Below are positions 40,640-49,364 of a DNA stretch of 64,000 nucleotides, one piece after another. Both the position numbers and the translations under genes were made by a program. Origin of the DNA: an uncultured Porphyromonas sp. (GTDB lineage: Bacteria > Bacteroidota > Bacteroidia > Bacteroidales > Porphyromonadaceae); contig NZ_CABUAN010000009.1 of NCBI RefSeq assembly GCF_902489635.1, positions 6,595-70,594 of the forward strand. The letters run 5' to 3'. The notes under the pieces are model-generated. The model did no database searches and was not told where the DNA came from. It worked only from the letters and a program-made list of their open reading frames with translations. How positions within the stretch are numbered: the stretch's first letter is position 1; each line of letters begins with the position of its first letter.

Positions 40640-42448
40640 CTAGGTTGTTTCTGTAGATTCGTCGGGGTGTAGGTGATTGTACAGCTTGTTGCCCTTACTC
40701 GTGCCGAGGGTTGCGATCAGTTCGGCACGACTAGCCTTGACGACTCGCTGGGGTGTCTTGAAAGCTTGCAGCAAAGTCTCCTTACTACGTGCTCCAATGC
40801 CCGGGATCTCGTCGAGGATGCTCTTCGTCTGCTGCTTCGAGCGACTATCTCTATGGAAGGTGATACCAAAGCGGTGCGCCTCGTCACGGATATGACAGAC
40901 CACTTTGAGCGTTTCCGACCGACGATCCAAGACCAAAGGCTCCGACTCGCCAGGACGATAGAGCTCTTCGAAACGCTCCGCAAGACCGAAGACGCACACT
41001 TTGTCGTAAATGCCTAGCTCCTTGAGCGTCTCGCAGGCGACATGCAGTTGCCCCTTGCCACCATCTATGATGATCAGGTCTGGGAGCGACTGTCCCTCGT
41101 CCAGCATACGCCGGTAGCGTCGGTAGATGATCTCACGCATCGTCCGATAGTCGTCAGCCCCGACGACTGTTTTCACATGAAACTTTCTGTACTCGCTCTT
41201 CGCCGGCTTACCATTCTTAAAGACCACGCACGCAGCCACGGGATTGGTACCTTGTATGTTTGAATTGTCAAAGCACTCCATGTGGCGGGGTAGGCGATCG
41301 ATGCCTAGATCCTTCTTCATCGTAGTGAGAAGACGCGTAGCTCGCTGCTCGGGGTTGAGCTTCTCCTGACGCTTGTAGCAGTCCCAGCGGTAGCGTGACA
41401 CGTTGAGCTGAGCCAGCTCGAGAAGCTGCTTCTTCTCACCTCGCTGTGGCACCGTAATTCGATAGTTGTCGCCTTCCCATTCGCCAGGCTCCGCTAGGAT
41501 CACCTCACGAGCTGTGCTGCCGAAGCGCTGTCTTAGTTCCTCTATCAGGTAAGCGAGCAGGTCACTTCGCGAAGAGTCGACCGTCTTCTTGAAGGTTAAG
41601 TTGTGCGCTAAGACGACCGCCCCGTGGCGTACCTGCATCATACAGACGAAACCATTGACGTCGTCCTCATCGTATGCAAAGACATCTGCCTCGCGAATGT
41701 TGGGCGCGACAACATGCTTGCCCGAATAGCGACGCAGCGTCTCAATGTTCTGACGATGCTGCTCGGCTCGCTCGAACTCCAGCCGCTCGCTCATACGATT
41801 CATCTCTTCTACCTCCTCCTCGATGAGGACGTTTATCTCTCCCTTGAGGATGCGTCGGGCTAGTTGCACCGCATGGGCGTACTCCTCAGCCGAGACCAAC
41901 CCTTGGCAAGGGCCGCCGCACTTCTTAATATGGTATTGCAGGCAAAGATCCACCCGCCGTTCACGCACCACCTCGGGGGTCAAAGCATAGCGACACGAAC
42001 GCAGCTGAAGCACCCGATGAATTAGATCGATCACGGTGTGCGCCATCGCCACATTGGGGTAGGGGCCATAATAGTCTCCCTTGCCCTCCTCCTTTCTCGT
42101 GGCGAAGATGCGTGGAAACGGTTCGCTCGTGATAACAATGCGTGGGTAAGACTTGTCATCCTTGAGCAGTATATTGTACTTCGGCAGGTGGGTCTTGATC
42201 AGATTGTTCTCCAAGACCAAAGCCTCCGCCTCGGTATTAACTACGAAGTACTCTAGCTGGCGAATTTCACTGACCAGCCTTGTTGTCTTCGGATCTTTTG
42301 GCGAATTGTTGAAGTAAGAGGAGACACGATTGCGCAGATTCTTCGCTTTGCCCACGTAGATGATCGTCCCGTTCTTGTTGCGGTACTGATAGCATCCTGG
42401 GTCTTGCGGGATGGTTGGAAGGATAGCTTTGATTTCGTCTCGGTTCAT
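40640..42448 (-). CDS. uvrC: Excinuclease ABC subunit C
   Basis: A 602-residue UvrC, full length. The N-terminal GIY-YIG nuclease (residues 14-95, PGCYQYRNKNGTIIYVGKAKNLRNRVSSYF) makes the 3' cut; the UVR motif (about 205-240, LIEEEVEEMNRMSERLEFERAEQHRQNIETL) binds UvrB; the RNase H-like domain (HMECFDNSNIQGTNPVAACVVF, then PDLIIIDGGKGQL) makes the 5' cut; tandem HhH motifs end the protein (LDEIPGIGARSKETLLQAF). Its start codon is 7 bases downstream of a parS site. Confidence 0.97.
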   Translation of the reverse strand: MNRDEIKAILPTIPQDPGCYQYRNKNGTIIYVGKAKNLRNRVSSYFNNSPKDPKTTRLVSEIRQLEYFVVNTEAEALVLENNLIKTHLPKYNILLKDDKSYPRIVITSEPFPRIFATRKEEGKGDYYGPYPNVAMAHTVIDLIHRVLQLRSCRYALTPEVVRERRVDLCLQYHIKKCGGPCQGLVSAEEYAHAVQLARRILKGEINVLIEEEVEEMNRMSERLEFERAEQHRQNIETLRRYSGKHVVAPNIREADVFAYDEDDVNGFVCMMQVRHGAVVLAHNLTFKKTVDSSRSDLLAYLIEELRQRFGSTAREVILAEPGEWEGDNYRITVPQRGEKKQLLELAQLNVSRYRWDCYKRQEKLNPEQRATRLLTTMKKDLGIDRLPRHMECFDNSNIQGTNPVAACVVFKNGKPAKSEYRKFHVKTVVGADDYRTMREIIYRRYRRMLDEGQSLPDLIIIDGGKGQLHVACETLKELGIYDKVCVFGLAERFEELYRPGESEPLVLDRRSETLKVVCHIRDEAHRFGITFHRDSRSKQQTKSILDEIPGIGARSKETLLQAFKTPQRVVKASRAELIATLGTSKGNKLYNHLHPDESTETT

Positions 42449-42454
42449 TTCGAT

Positions 42455-42470
42455 TGTTTCACGTGAAACG
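42455..42470. promoter_or_regulatory. parS: parS site (ParB binding)
   Basis: TGTTTCACGTGAAACG matches the bacterial parS consensus TGTTNCACGTGAAACA at all but the last base, and the inner 14 bases GTTTCACGTGAAAC are a perfect palindrome. It occupies the 27-base gap between mnmG and uvrC. parS sites load the ParB clamp and are normally clustered near the replication origin. Confidence 0.85.
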
Positions 42471-42475
42471 GTAAG

Positions 42476-44353
42476 CTATCGTCCCAGTAGAACTAGGAGT
42501 ATATTGATATCGCTCGGGGAGATGCCTGGGATGCGGGCGGCCTGAGCGATAGTGGCGGGGCGGATACGAGAGAGCTTCTCACGAGCCTCTATGGGGAGTG
42601 CAGTGATCTGCTGGTAGTCGAACTTATCGCCTAGCGTCAGCGACTCCAGGCGGTGAAGCTTCTGCGCGGCTTGCTCCTCCCGCTCGATGTAGCCACGATA
42701 CTTGATGGCGGTCTCGGTGCGTGTGAGGACCTCCTTGTCATCACCGATCAAAGTTGCCACCTGCGTGGCAAAATCGTCTAGCTGGGCAATCAAGCCGCTG
42801 AGCGAAACGTGCGGGCGAAGGAGTAGGGTAGTGAGCTTAGTACCGAAGTCTAGCGGCTTCTCACCTAGACTGGTGAGGTAGCCGTTGACCTCCTCCGGCT
42901 TGACTGAGTAGTTAGCACAGAGATTGTCTAGAGCTGCTATGCCCTTTTTGATCTGCTCGAGGCGGTTCAGTCGCTCTGTGGTCGCTAATCCTAGCTGCTC
43001 CGCATAGGGCGTCAGTCGCAGGTCGGCATTGTCTTGACGCAGGAGTATACGGTACTCAGCGCGTGAGGTGAACATGCGATACGGCTCGTCGACCCCCTTG
43101 GTTACGAGATCGTCAATGAGGACGCCTATGTAGGCTTCGTCTCGTCTTAGGATGAGCGGAGCCTTTTCTTGTAGGGCTAGGGCAGCATTGATGCCTGCGA
43201 GGAGGCCTTGTCCAGCCGCCTCTTCGTAGCCGGTGGTGCCGTTCACCTGACCAGCTAGGTAAAGGCCAGGGACCAGCTTACTCTCCAGCGTATGGTGCAG
43301 ATCGCGAGGGTCAAAGAAGTCGTACTCGATCGCATAGCCTGGGCGGTAGAGCTGTACATCTCGCAGTGCGGGGATCGTCTGTAAAGCTCGGATCTGCGTA
43401 TCGATAGGGAGCGACGAACTAAAGCCGTTGAGGTAATACTCGTTTGTCTCCTCACCCTCGGGCTCGAGGAAGAGCTGATGGCGTGTGCGGTCGGCGAAGT
43501 TGACAATCTTCGTCTCTATGCTGGGGCAGTAGCGCGGGCCGATGCTCTGTATCTGACCGTTGTAAAGTGGCGAGTCGCTGAGCGAAGCGCGGAGTATGTC
43601 GTGGCAAACTTCGTTGGTATAGAGGATGTAGCAGGAGCGCTGTCGCAGATGACTACGCTGCATCGGGAGGAAGCTGAATTGTCCCGCCTCCTCGTCGCCT
43701 GGTTGCTCCTCTACGAGCGACCAATCTACGGAGCGTCCATCAATGCGGGCAGGGGTACCCGTCTTCATACGACCGGCGTGATGCCCCGCCGCTACGAGAC
43801 ACTCTGTGATGCCGTGGCTGGCCGGCTCTGAGATGCGTCCGCCAGGGATCATCGTCTTACCGAAGTGCATCAGCCCCCCGAGGAAAGTCCCTGCAGTGAG
43901 GATCACCTTTGCCGCTGTAAAGGTCATGCCCAACTGCGTCACTACCAGATGTTTGCCACCCTCTGCGCCAAACTTTATGTCTACGACGAAGTCTTGCCAG
44001 AGTGCCAAGCGATCCGTCCGATCTAGCTGGCCTCTCCATAGCTCCATAAAGCGCATACGGTCTAGCTGCGCTCGTGGGCTCCACATGGCTGGTCCCTTGC
44101 TACGGTTGAGCATGCGCCACTGTATCGTAGCGGCGTCAGACAGTTGCCCCGTGTAGCCGCCGAGCGCATCTATCTCTCTCACTATCTGTCCCTTGGCGAT
44201 TCCCCCCATGGCGGGATTGCAGCTCAGCTGCGCCACTTTGTTCATATCTCCCGTGATGAGGAGCGTCGAGGCACCCATGCGTGCAGTAGCGCACGCTGCC
44301 TCGCAGCCAGCATGCCCTGCACCAATTACGATAATGTCAAAGTGAGTCTTCAT
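42476..44353 (-). CDS. mnmG: tRNA uridine 5-carboxymethylaminomethyl modification enzyme MnmG (GidA)
   Basis: A 625-residue MnmG, starting at MKTHFDIIVIGAGHAGCEAACATARMGA. It works with MnmE to modify wobble U34 in tRNAs, using FAD, NADH and methylene-tetrahydrofolate. The FAD motif GAGHAGCEA, the block SCNPAMGGIAKGQIVREIDALGG and the YRMFTSRAEYRILLRQDNADLRL segment are diagnostic; the C-terminal helical domain binds MnmE. The alternative upstream ATG at 44392 lies over the promoter and was rejected. The gene, long known as gidA, is often close to oriC. Confidence 0.97.
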   Translation of the reverse strand: MKTHFDIIVIGAGHAGCEAACATARMGASTLLITGDMNKVAQLSCNPAMGGIAKGQIVREIDALGGYTGQLSDAATIQWRMLNRSKGPAMWSPRAQLDRMRFMELWRGQLDRTDRLALWQDFVVDIKFGAEGGKHLVVTQLGMTFTAAKVILTAGTFLGGLMHFGKTMIPGGRISEPASHGITECLVAAGHHAGRMKTGTPARIDGRSVDWSLVEEQPGDEEAGQFSFLPMQRSHLRQRSCYILYTNEVCHDILRASLSDSPLYNGQIQSIGPRYCPSIETKIVNFADRTRHQLFLEPEGEETNEYYLNGFSSSLPIDTQIRALQTIPALRDVQLYRPGYAIEYDFFDPRDLHHTLESKLVPGLYLAGQVNGTTGYEEAAGQGLLAGINAALALQEKAPLILRRDEAYIGVLIDDLVTKGVDEPYRMFTSRAEYRILLRQDNADLRLTPYAEQLGLATTERLNRLEQIKKGIAALDNLCANYSVKPEEVNGYLTSLGEKPLDFGTKLTTLLLRPHVSLSGLIAQLDDFATQVATLIGDDKEVLTRTETAIKYRGYIEREEQAAQKLHRLESLTLGDKFDYQQITALPIEAREKLSRIRPATIAQAARIPGISPSDINILLVLLGR

Positions 44354-44393
44354 TGTAGATCCGTAGCCTCGGCTGACCTGTATCAGCCTCATG

Positions 44394-44401
44394 CAAAGAT
44401 A
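44394..44401 (-). promoter_or_regulatory. -7 box before mnmG
   Basis: TATCTTTG on the minus strand, 40 bases ahead of the chosen mnmG ATG, fits TAnnTTTG. Confidence 0.55.
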
Positions 44402-44404
44402 CGA

Positions 44405-44458
44405 ATTTAGAGGTTAGAGATTGGCTATTGGCTATTGGCTGTTGGCTATTGGCTAGTA
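44405..44458. repeat. Heptameric repeat tract 5, left part
   Basis: TTAGAGG, TTAGAGA, then TTGGCTA and TTGGCTG units. It borders the left side of ladder copy 4. Confidence 0.7.
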
Positions 44459-44539
44459 GTGCTAGTGGCCCTGGCTGGGCAAATTCAACGTCAGCTCGTT
44501 ACAATTATTTAGAACAGGCTACATATCGATATGGGGCTG

Positions 44540-44760
44540 TGTCGGGGAAAACTGATTTCCACGTGGATATTTCAAAATCTCCACGTGGAGAATAAAAAAT
44601 TCTTCGGAGGAATCAAATGAAACTTCGGAGGAATGAAATGAAACTTCGGAAGAAATGATTCGTCCCCACGTGGGGGATAAAAAATATCCACGTGAAGATT
44701 TGAGATTCCCCACGTGGATATTCGAGAAAGGAGGGAATCGGACTGATTTCCCCGTAAAGA
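44540..44760 (-). repeat. Ladder repeat, copy 4 (8 rungs)
   Basis: CCACGTGG at 44559 and 44581; CTTCGGAG/CTTCGGAA repeats at 44602, 44623 and 44644; CCACGTGG at 44666, CCACGTGA at 44688 and CCACGTGG at 44710. Spacing is 22, 21, 21, 21, 22, 22, 22 bp. It is the reverse complement of copy 1, over almost the full length. An open frame on the minus strand (44519-44713) mirrors the frame in copy 1. Confidence 0.9.
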
Positions 44761-44769
44761 TATGTAAAT

Positions 44770-44803
44770 GGAGATTAGGGGTTAGAAGTTAGAGATTAGA
44801 GGG
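44770..44803. repeat. Heptameric repeat tract 5, right part
   Basis: TTAGGGG, TTAGAAG, TTAGAGA and TTAGAGG units follow the ladder border, ahead of the GCGTCAGCCCT motif at 44824-44834. Confidence 0.7.
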
Positions 44804-44891
44804 GTGATACATTATTAATGATGCGTCAGCCCTGAACGCCAACAAGCTATTAAGCTTTCGTTAAGTAGCGGTCAGTCCATCCGAATATCCC

Positions 44892-44899
44892 TACCTTTG
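44892..44899 (+). promoter_or_regulatory. -7 box before porin-like gene
   Basis: TACCTTTG, 38 bases ahead of the ATG at 44938, fits the consensus. Confidence 0.6.
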
Positions 44900-44937
44900 C
44901 ATAAAGATTTAACTTCAAACTTCTAATCTCTAGACTC

Positions 44938-46152
44938 ATGACTTCTAAGATGCACATGCGAATCATCGCTATTAGCTCTCTCTTCTTACTTCTCTTTAGC
45001 GTATCAAGTTATGCGCAGGAGCAGGTACGCTTCACATTCAGCGGATACGTGCAGGCTATCGCACAGTACGGATCTGAGGCCGACTACATCAAGGTGGGCA
45101 ACGTCACACCTCCCTACGACCACTCCACTACGAGGATGGGAATACGTCGTGGACGACTCGCTACCCAAGCAACTTATGGTGACCTGGGCGCCAAGATCGA
45201 GATCAACGCTACAGACCAGAAGCTCTCTATCTTCAACGTCTATGCCGAGTACAAGCCCCACTGGGCTGAGGGTGCCTTCGTCAAAGGAGGACTAGCAACG
45301 ATAGATTTCGGCTATGAGCTACCTTATAGCTCTAGCAAGCGAGCAGCCTTCGAGCGATCACTCTATATGGCCGATCTCTTCCCTGGAGATACCGACATGG
45401 GACTGATGGTCGGATACAAAGGAGCTCTAGACCCGAGCAAGCGGTGGCAGCTTGAGTCGACACTCTCTATCCTAGCTGGCAATGGAGGCAAAGGAATGAT
45501 GAAGAATACCCCAGACCTAGCTCTACGCCTAGCTCTCACCGAGCAAGGTAGTAACCACAACGTCAGCTTCGGACTATCAGGATATGGTGGATATCTACCA
45601 GCGACGGATGGTTACTACGCCTTTGACCAGGAGACAGCTACGCTCCAAAATGATCACATGCTACGTGCTTACGGCGGTGCCTTCCTCACCAGCACGATCA
45701 AGCATCAAGGCGGACAGCTGATGCTCACAGCTGAGGGCATTATGGGTTTGCAGCCTGGATGGCAAAACGCTAACCTAGCAGTGGGTCCCAAGGCGCCTGC
45801 TACTTTTGAAAACAATATCCTCGTACAGCGTCACTTCATTGCGGGTATGGCACAACTCGTGGAGCGTATCACACCAGCTAATCTAGAGCTCTTCGGTCGG
45901 TACGCATACTATGATCGCAATAGGCACTTCGACCCGAAGGCTCAGCAAGATCTCAAGCTGAGCAATCTGACCGCACTGACCGAGGGACGCTCGCATCAGC
46001 TCTCGACAGGGGTCAACTACTTCTTCCAGCAGGATCACCTGCGCCTGTCACTCCAGTACGACTGCTTCCTGCGTCAGCAGATCGAGCAGCAAGCATTCGT
46101 CGCTGCCAAGCCGCTACACATGGTGACCGTGGGAGCTCAGTACAAGTTCTAG
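44938..46152 (+). CDS. Outer-membrane porin-like beta-barrel protein
   Basis: A 404-residue outer-membrane protein with signal peptide (MRIIAISSLFLLLFSVSSYAQ) and alternating beta strands throughout, ending with an aromatic residue in VTVGAQYKF as needed for barrel insertion. FTFSGYVQAIAQYG, RRGRLATQATYGDLGAKIEINATD and VKGGLATIDFGYELPYSSSKRAAFERS resemble the phosphate-selective porin (OprO/OprP) family found in Bacteroidota. The substrate is not predictable. It stands alone on the plus strand between minus-strand operons; the start could also be Met5 at 44950. Confidence 0.8.
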   Translation: MTSKMHMRIIAISSLFLLLFSVSSYAQEQVRFTFSGYVQAIAQYGSEADYIKVGNVTPPYDHSTTRMGIRRGRLATQATYGDLGAKIEINATDQKLSIFNVYAEYKPHWAEGAFVKGGLATIDFGYELPYSSSKRAAFERSLYMADLFPGDTDMGLMVGYKGALDPSKRWQLESTLSILAGNGGKGMMKNTPDLALRLALTEQGSNHNVSFGLSGYGGYLPATDGYYAFDQETATLQNDHMLRAYGGAFLTSTIKHQGGQLMLTAEGIMGLQPGWQNANLAVGPKAPATFENNILVQRHFIAGMAQLVERITPANLELFGRYAYYDRNRHFDPKAQQDLKLSNLTALTEGRSHQLSTGVNYFFQQDHLRLSLQYDCFLRQQIEQQAFVAAKPLHMVTVGAQYKF

Positions 46153-46249
46153 TCACGCTCCCGACAGCTCATACATCATCATCTATATATGATATCTGTA
46201 TAGCTTATTTCTATATCTACTTATGATGATGATGATGGTGCGTCGAATC

Positions 46250-46553
46250 TGTTCATAACTCCCCCTGTGCAGGAGCTAATGATACTACTATCCTATCCGC
46301 TCTAGTCGGCTCTGGTAGCTACTTAGAGGGTATAAAAAGGCGAGACGATCGTGAGCAGTTACGGTCGTCTCGCTCTCTATCTGTACCTGTTGATAACTTG
46401 ATCAAAACTGGTTGATAACTCAATGGTAACTTATTTGCATAATTGAAATCTTTTCGTAGCTATACAACTTTCCGAGATAAGCAAATAAGTTAGCCTTGAG
46501 TTATTGATGAGTTATGAACAGTTTTTTCAACAGAATGGTGGGGGTTATGAACA
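46250..46553. other. Cluster of DnaA-box-like nonamers (candidate replication origin)
   Basis: Five sites of the form TTAT(G/C)AAC(A/C) occur within 304 bases: TGTTCATAA at 46250, TGTTGATAA at 46388, GGTTGATAA at 46410, TTATGAACA at 46512 and 46545. They differ from the classical TTATCCACA box by one or two bases. An AT-rich segment at 46428-46491 is framed by an 11-bp inverted repeat AACTTATTTGC / GCAAATAAGTT. mnmG and a parS site are within 4 kb. The last site includes the MATE stop codon. Gene orientation around it gives only partial support for an origin. Confidence 0.5.
46341..46372 (-). terminator. Terminator downstream of the MATE operon
   Basis: CGAGACGATCGT (46341-46352) pairs with ACGGTCGTCTCG (46361-46372), one G-T pair. 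On the minus strand the stem is followed by CCTTTTTATA, so it would end the rbfA-to-MATE transcript. Confidence 0.75.
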
Positions 46554-47882
46554 GCTTGTTGACACCCTCAGCGGACGCCTATACCAGATCGCCGTGAGGA
46601 TCGCTGTACGTACCAGTAGGTAGCTGTCGAAAGCGATCCACAAGGCGGTCATGCCGAGTGAAGTATAGAGCAGATAGTAGAGCGCAAAGAAGACAATACT
46701 CGATCCGATCATAGACCACTTGAGACCTGCCGATCGGGTTGTGCCTGCGTAGATACCATCCCAAAGGAAAGCACCAAAGCCTACCAGCGGGATCAGTGCT
46801 GCCCAGAGATGGTACCGCCTGGCGTAAGCGATGATCTCGTCGTGACTACTCAAGAAGCGTAGTAAGCCATCGGGATAGAGCGCAAAGAGGAGCGCAGCGA
46901 GGAGTGACAGGACGATGCCTATGGCAAAGAGACGACTTATCACTGCGTTGAGTAGGTCTATACGACCCGCGCCGTAGAAGCGTCCTGAGAGCGACTCACC
47001 AGCATAAGCAAAGCCATCCATAAAGTAACTGAAGATACTGAAGAACTGCATCAGTAGCGCATTCGCTCCCACAGCGATCGCACCCTCACGGACGCCGGCA
47101 TAGGTGAAGAAGAGCGTGATACTGCTGAGTAGCAAGGAGCGGAGCATCAGATCGCGTCCGAGGATGAGGTAGCGTCCGTAACCCTTCGTATCGGTGAAGT
47201 GGCTGAGCCTCAGATGACGCACGAGATGGCGATACCTAATGAGTAGGGTGGTGAGTAGTAGGAGTGCCTGGCTATACTGCGCTACACAGGTGCCGATAGC
47301 AAGTCCCTTGACACCCATCTGATAGTGGACGACGAGCGTATAGGAGACGAGGAAGTTGACCACCAGTGCGCTCATCGAGGCAACCATGGGGATGCGGGTG
47401 TTTTGCATACCTATGAACCATCCATTCAGCGCATAGATCATCATGACAGCAGGGGCTGCCGAGAAGATGATCTGGATATATTGCTCTGCTTCTGCGCCTA
47501 GTCGCTCAGCAGCCCCGCCTGTGACGACACCGCTCAGGAGCGTGGCAAAGGGGGAGATGATCAGTACGATGATCGTGCAGAGGAGTGCCATCGTGATGCC
47601 GCGAGCCAGCTGACGATTGATGTCAGAGCTGTCTTGCCGACCATAAGCCTGAGCGACGAGTCCTGTCGTGCCTAGCCGTATGAAGCCAAAGAGCCAGTAG
47701 ATCGTGTTGGTGATGGTAGCCGCTACGGTGACTGAGCCGATAGCTTCGGGGTGAGCCATGTGCCCCGCCAGCCCTACATCGATGAGCGAGAGCAGCGGGA
47801 CGGTGATATTGGAGATGATGTTGGGGATCGTGAGCCGCAGAATGTGACGATTTAGCCGTTGATCCTCTACCTTAGCGCGCAT
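46545..47882 (-). CDS. MATE family efflux transporter
   Basis: A 445-residue MATE antiporter with twelve membrane helices in two six-helix halves. The N-terminal helix region (LRLTIPNIISNITVPLLSLIDVGLAGHM) and LFGFIRLGTTGLVAQAYGRQD match the DinF branch. It exports drugs or metabolites in exchange for sodium or protons. The start codon directly abuts the rfbD stop codon, so it is the last gene of the rbfA operon. Confidence 0.92.
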   Translation of the reverse strand: MRAKVEDQRLNRHILRLTIPNIISNITVPLLSLIDVGLAGHMAHPEAIGSVTVAATITNTIYWLFGFIRLGTTGLVAQAYGRQDSSDINRQLARGITMALLCTIIVLIISPFATLLSGVVTGGAAERLGAEAEQYIQIIFSAAPAVMMIYALNGWFIGMQNTRIPMVASMSALVVNFLVSYTLVVHYQMGVKGLAIGTCVAQYSQALLLLTTLLIRYRHLVRHLRLSHFTDTKGYGRYLILGRDLMLRSLLLSSITLFFTYAGVREGAIAVGANALLMQFFSIFSYFMDGFAYAGESLSGRFYGAGRIDLLNAVISRLFAIGIVLSLLAALLFALYPDGLLRFLSSHDEIIAYARRYHLWAALIPLVGFGAFLWDGIYAGTTRSAGLKWSMIGSSIVFFALYYLLYTSLGMTALWIAFDSYLLVRTAILTAIWYRRPLRVSTSCS

Positions 47883-48785
47883 TTAGTCTATAGCTATCTG
47901 TAGTTCATCTTGCCACTGAGGAGGCGTGATGCCGTAGCAAGCCGTTATCCTATCGGTCGCCAGTACGCTGTAAGCGGGACGCTCGGCAGCCGTGGGGTAC
48001 TCAGCCGTAGGGATCGGAGTCAGTTGTGACAAGTCGTACTCAGGCAGATGCGTGGCAATCGCTTCATGGGCCAAGTCGTACCACGAGCAGATACCTCGGT
48101 CGGCATAGTGGAGTAGGGGCGTGCGAAAGGTGCGCTCCGTATCGTAGCAAGCGACGATCTCGCAGATAGCTCGTGCCAGCGAAGGAGCCGACGTGGGCGA
48201 ACCGATCTGATCGTTGACGACACGCAGTGGCTTCCCCTCACGAGCCAGCCGTAGCATGGTGCGAACGAAGTTGTGTCCCCACGGAGCCCAGAGCCACTGC
48301 GTGCGAATGACTAGATGCTGCTCAGTGGGATGCGTCGGGTGCATCAGGAGTGCCAGCTCTCCCTGACGCTTGGTGCGGCCGTAGAGACTCTGTGGATTGG
48401 TACTATCCTCCTCGTGATAGGGTGTACCCTGCTTCCCATCGAAGACATAGTCTGTGCTAATCTGTATGATCGGCAGACGGCTCTCTGCCAGCTGTGCCGG
48501 CAGTAGCGCATTGAGTGCCAGGAGATCACGATAGTGTACCGGATCTTCGGCCAGGTCTACCTGTGTGAAAGCAGCGCAGTTGACCACCATCGTCCAGTCG
48601 TAAGCGACAGATTGCTCTTCCCAGAGCTTGATCGCTCGGGATAGAGACTCCGTGTCGGTGTAGTCGAGCTGCTCATGTGTGTAGCTGACCAGTTCGTAGG
48701 GATTACCCCGCTCTGCTAGCTCTCGTGTGATACTGCGCCCTAGCTGTCCCGAGGCACCGAGTAAGATGATACGACCTCTGCTCAT
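47883..48785 (-). CDS. rfbD: dTDP-4-dehydrorhamnose reductase
   Basis: A 300-residue extended short-chain dehydrogenase. GRIILLGASGQLGRSI is the NAD(P)-binding motif, ISTDYVFDGKQGTPYHEED the family signature, and YGRTKRQGE carries the catalytic Tyr-x-x-x-Lys. It makes dTDP-L-rhamnose, the last step of the pathway feeding lipopolysaccharide or capsule. The other rml genes are not in this window. It overlaps the upstream hypothetical gene by 4 bases. Confidence 0.94.
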   Translation of the reverse strand: MSRGRIILLGASGQLGRSITRELAERGNPYELVSYTHEQLDYTDTESLSRAIKLWEEQSVAYDWTMVVNCAAFTQVDLAEDPVHYRDLLALNALLPAQLAESRLPIIQISTDYVFDGKQGTPYHEEDSTNPQSLYGRTKRQGELALLMHPTHPTEQHLVIRTQWLWAPWGHNFVRTMLRLAREGKPLRVVNDQIGSPTSAPSLARAICEIVACYDTERTFRTPLLHYADRGICSWYDLAHEAIATHLPEYDLSQLTPIPTAEYPTAAERPAYSVLATDRITACYGITPPQWQDELQIAID

Positions 48786-49360
48786 GACTGTGGCTTCGCT
48801 TGCGACTCCTCCTTGTGATGCTTGCGATGGTACTCCTGATCAAGTAGGGCAAAGAGGGCACTGATCTGCTGGTAGACACGCGTGTCGGTAGGGGAGTGCT
48901 CTGCTCCTGCCGTGCTGCTCCCTATGAGTCCCTGCATGGTGGCGTTGTATAGGATCGTGCAGAGGATCTCTATCTCGCCCATCTCCTTGGCGTGTGGATC
49001 TTTTGCTCTAAAGGCGACGATCGTCGGTAGGACTAGTATGTAGCACCCTTGGTAGACGATGTTGCGCTCATCTTGGCTCACCTTCTTGTGTATCGCCTCG
49101 CACTCCGCAAGCAGCTGCTTCGTGACGGGAGCGTGCTGACCGCTGAGGATCTGCGCGACCGACTCCTCGCTGAGTAGCTCTTTCATCAGACTTTGTCTGA
49201 GAGGATCGGACTGCATCAGATGTTGCTGGAGTAGCTCCAGTGGTTGTTGCTGTCGCGTGAGGATGCGTATGCTCTCCTCGGCGATCCATAGATGTATGAT
49301 CTGAGCCGTGTACTCAGGTACGTCAGGCAGTAGCCCAGGAGTATTAGCTTGGTTTGTCAT
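48782..49360 (-). CDS. Hypothetical cytoplasmic protein, possibly DUF4924
   Basis: A 192-residue helical protein without signal peptide or membrane segments. It contains YTAQIIHLWIAEESIRIL near the N-terminus, NIVYQGCYILVLPTIVAFRAKD in the middle, and a His/Lys/Glu-rich C-terminus. It may belong to the Bacteroidota family DUF4924, but this is from memory and not certain. It overlaps rfbD by 4 bases and follows the LolC/E-like gene by 4 bases, so it is embedded in a tight operon. Function unknown. Confidence 0.7.
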   Translation of the reverse strand: MTNQANTPGLLPDVPEYTAQIIHLWIAEESIRILTRQQQPLELLQQHLMQSDPLRQSLMKELLSEESVAQILSGQHAPVTKQLLAECEAIHKKVSQDERNIVYQGCYILVLPTIVAFRAKDPHAKEMGEIEILCTILYNATMQGLIGSSTAGAEHSPTDTRVYQQISALFALLDQEYHRKHHKEESQAKPQS

Positions 49361-49364
49361 AGTA

